Shown here: piece by piece, positions 62,715 through 64,000 of the stretch | Position numbering within the stretch: the first letter of the stretch is position 1 | How the letters are laid out: each line of letters begins with the position of its first letter | Position numbers and translations under genes: made by a program | Assembly (NCBI GenBank): GCA_965201155.1 | Contig: OZ241752.1 | Span: 496,001-560,000 of the forward strand | DNA: 64,000 nucleotides | Origin: JANQOH01 sp965201155 | Lineage (GTDB): Bacteria > Pseudomonadota > Alphaproteobacteria > UBA7887 | Direction: 5' to 3' | The notes under the pieces: model-generated | Seen by the model: the letters and a program-made list of their open reading frames with translations, nothing else | Told to the model about the DNA's origin: nothing | Databases searched by the model: none

Positions 62715-63178
62715 GCTGCCGCCCGTTGCACCGCCTCGATGATTTTCACATAGCCGGTGCAGCGGCAGATATTACTTGCCAATGCGGCGCGAATGTCGTC
62801 GGGCCCGGGTTGCGGATTGCGCCGCAGCAACCCCTCGGCGGCCATGATCATGCCGGGGGTGCAATAGCCGCATTGGGCGCCCAGCACCTCGTGGAAGGCG
62901 CGCTGAACGGGCGACAGCGCACCGTCGGACGCCAGCGACTCCACCGTCTCCACATGCTTGCCAGCGCAGGAATGGGCCAGCGTGATGCAGGAGAGTCGAG
63001 GCCGGCCGTCAACAAGCACGGTGCAGGCGCCGCATTCACCGCCATCACACCCCATTTTGGCGCCGGTGATCCCCGCCACGTCGCGAAGATAGTCAAAGAG
63101 CAGCATATTGAGCGCCACGGCATCCTCACGCCCGGCGCCGTTCAGCTCCATGAGGAGAAGTTCTTTCTTCGGTTTCAT
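62711..63178 (-). CDS. hcrC: 4-hydroxybenzoyl-CoA reductase-type gamma ([2Fe-2S]) subunit
   Basis: A 155-residue iron-sulfur subunit with two [2Fe-2S] clusters. The plant-type cluster uses C44, C49, C52 and C64 (KMGCDGGECGACTVLVDG), and the second C103, C106, C138 and C140 (GAQCGYCTPGMIM and NICRCTGY). It carries electrons to the Moco subunit. ATG 63178 (MKPKKELLLMELNG) is a normal start. First gene of the three-gene unit; divergent from the biotin carboxylase gene, 138 bases away. Confidence 0.93.
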   Translation of the reverse strand: MKPKKELLLMELNGAGREDAVALNMLLFDYLRDVAGITGAKMGCDGGECGACTVLVDGRPRLSCITLAHSCAGKHVETVESLASDGALSPVQRAFHEVLGAQCGYCTPGMIMAAEGLLRRNPQPGPDDIRAALASNICRCTGYVKIIEAVQRAAA

Positions 63179-63316
63179 GCCGCCTGCCCTAACATGAATT
63201 GGCCTGCCGGGCCAACATTGCCGCGACGTCCCGCTCTCTCCTCTTCCCCGCCTGGTCGTGTAATTCCCGTCTGCATACCGGCTGCCCTGCGCGCCATATT
63301 CACGAGGAAACAAAGA

Positions 63317-64000
63317 ATGTTCGACAGTGTTCTGATCGCAAACCGGGGTGAGATTGCGTGCCGGATCATTCGCGCTTGCCGCGCGCTGGGGGTGCGCAGC
63401 GTCGCCGTCTGCTCCGAGGCCGATGCGGGTGCGCTGCACACTGTCATGGCTGATACGGCGGAACCGATCGGACCGGCCAATCCGCGCGCCAGCTATCTGA
63501 ACATGGATGCGTTGCTTGACGCTGCCGCCCGCGCCGGAGCAGGGGCTGTTCATCCCGGCTATGGCTTTCTGGCCGAAAACGCCGAATTCGCGCAGCGTGT
63601 CATCGACGCGGGCCTGGTATGGATCGGTCCGGCACCCGGGACGATAGCCGATATGGGCGACAAGGCGCGCGCGCGCCGCCTGGCCGAAGCCGCCGGCGTG
63701 CCAACACTTCCGGGAAGCCGTGATTTCCCGTCCGGCATGCTGGACGGAGTGACGTCGGCTGCGGACGCCGTGGGTTATCCGCTTCTGGTCAAGGCGGCAG
63801 CAGGCGGCGGCGGTATCGGCATGCGGCGCGTCGACGAGCGGGATGCGCTGGAAAGCGTGGCGCGCGCCACCCAATCCATGGCGGAGCGGGGATTCGGCGA
63901 CGGCACGATTTATCTCGAACGTCTCGCCGCGCCGGCGCGGCATGTCGAGGTTCAGATTTTCGGATTCGGCGACGGGCGTGCCGTGCACCTGTTTGAGCGG
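63317..64000 (+). CDS. Acyl-CoA carboxylase biotin carboxylase subunit, partial
   Basis: The first 228 codons of a biotin carboxylase subunit (acetyl-/propionyl-/methylcrotonyl-CoA type); the gene runs off the right edge. MFDSVLIANRGEIACRIIRA, GAGAVHPGYGFLAENAEFA near 75, the ATP-grasp lysine and glycine loop VKAAAGGGGIGMRRV near 157 and HVEVQIFGFGDG near 212 are all typical. It carboxylates biotin with ATP and bicarbonate. Which acyl-CoA is used needs the missing partner genes. ATG 63317 is preceded by GAGGAAA. Confidence 0.94.
   Translation, partial: MFDSVLIANRGEIACRIIRACRALGVRSVAVCSEADAGALHTVMADTAEPIGPANPRASYLNMDALLDAAARAGAGAVHPGYGFLAENAEFAQRVIDAGLVWIGPAPGTIADMGDKARARRLAEAAGVPTLPGSRDFPSGMLDGVTSAADAVGYPLLVKAAAGGGGIGMRRVDERDALESVARATQSMAERGFGDGTIYLERLAAPARHVEVQIFGFGDGRAVHLFER

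Noticed and set aside
63179..63988. A 5' extension of the [2Fe-2S] subunit gene
   Set aside because: It would overlap the biotin carboxylase gene on the other strand, which has strong motifs; ATG 63178 gives the normal subunit length.

Overview
The window is GC-rich and densely coded, with many 4-base start/stop overlaps. It looks like a chromosomal segment of an alphaproteobacterium. The basis is gene order and gene types: ribF-ileS-lspA-DUF3035 lipoprotein-M16-M16, carA-carB-greA, a DksA with a single zinc-finger cysteine, a fused indolepyruvate oxidoreductase, and TRAP transport genes. I cannot name a species. All family names come from reading translations; no database was searched.

Layout. 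1-3.0 kb: a STAS/GPP34 gene pair, then a toxin-antitoxin graveyard. On the minus strand a DarT 5' remnant, a higB toxin gene broken by one base, an intact higA antitoxin and a DarG 3' remnant lie in the order expected if a darTG operon had its middle replaced by higBA. 3.0-8.7 kb: a plus-strand operon of a secreted serine hydrolase, a transglutaminase-like protein, a TRAP transporter (DctP, DctQ, DctM) and an SMP-30/gluconolactonase protein. 8.7-9.8 kb: an FMN reductase and a heptad-repeat coiled-coil membrane protein. 9.9-18 kb: a TonB-dependent receptor with a palindrome next to its promoter, a terminator, then hyuB-hyuA-deformylase-like-amidase.

18-33.3 kb is nearly all minus strand: Nudix, serine hydrolase and luciferase-like genes; tRNA-Ser(CGA); truA; a ccmA without ccmB beside it; a flavin reductase; two M16 peptidases; DUF3035; lspA; ileS; ribF; a MaoC hydratase with two operator-like repeats upstream; a YHS protein; a di-heme oxidoreductase. 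At 33.4-34.6 kb is a complete ISAs1-type insertion sequence with 21-bp terminal inverted repeats and a 10-bp target duplication. 34.6-43.7 kb: a MetF-like protein, aconitase, an SDR lacking the usual Tyr, and a divergent pair of units. One holds an isochorismatase-like amidase; the other a polysaccharide-deacetylase-like enzyme, a 104-residue protein starting MCGLCGVFG, and a COG0523/CobW GTPase. An enoyl-CoA hydratase follows.

43.9-50.7 kb: indolepyruvate:ferredoxin oxidoreductase, a luciferase-like oxidoreductase, an amidohydrolase and a binding-protein-like protein without a signal peptide. 50.8-56.6 kb is housekeeping: dksA, tRNA-Thr(CGU), carA, carB, greA. 56.7-64 kb looks catabolic: a cyclase-family hydrolase, an acyl-CoA ligase, a three-subunit 4-hydroxybenzoyl-CoA-reductase-type molybdoenzyme whose FAD subunit carries the four-cysteine loop for an extra [4Fe-4S] cluster, and the start of a biotin carboxylase cut by the window end.

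The accessory content is rich in C-N hydrolases (hydantoinase, isochorismatase, deacetylase, cyclase) and in acyl-CoA and flavin enzymes, suggesting a heterotroph using amides, ureides and aromatic acids. The least explained parts are the MCGLCGVFG/CobW unit and the darTG/higBA scar.
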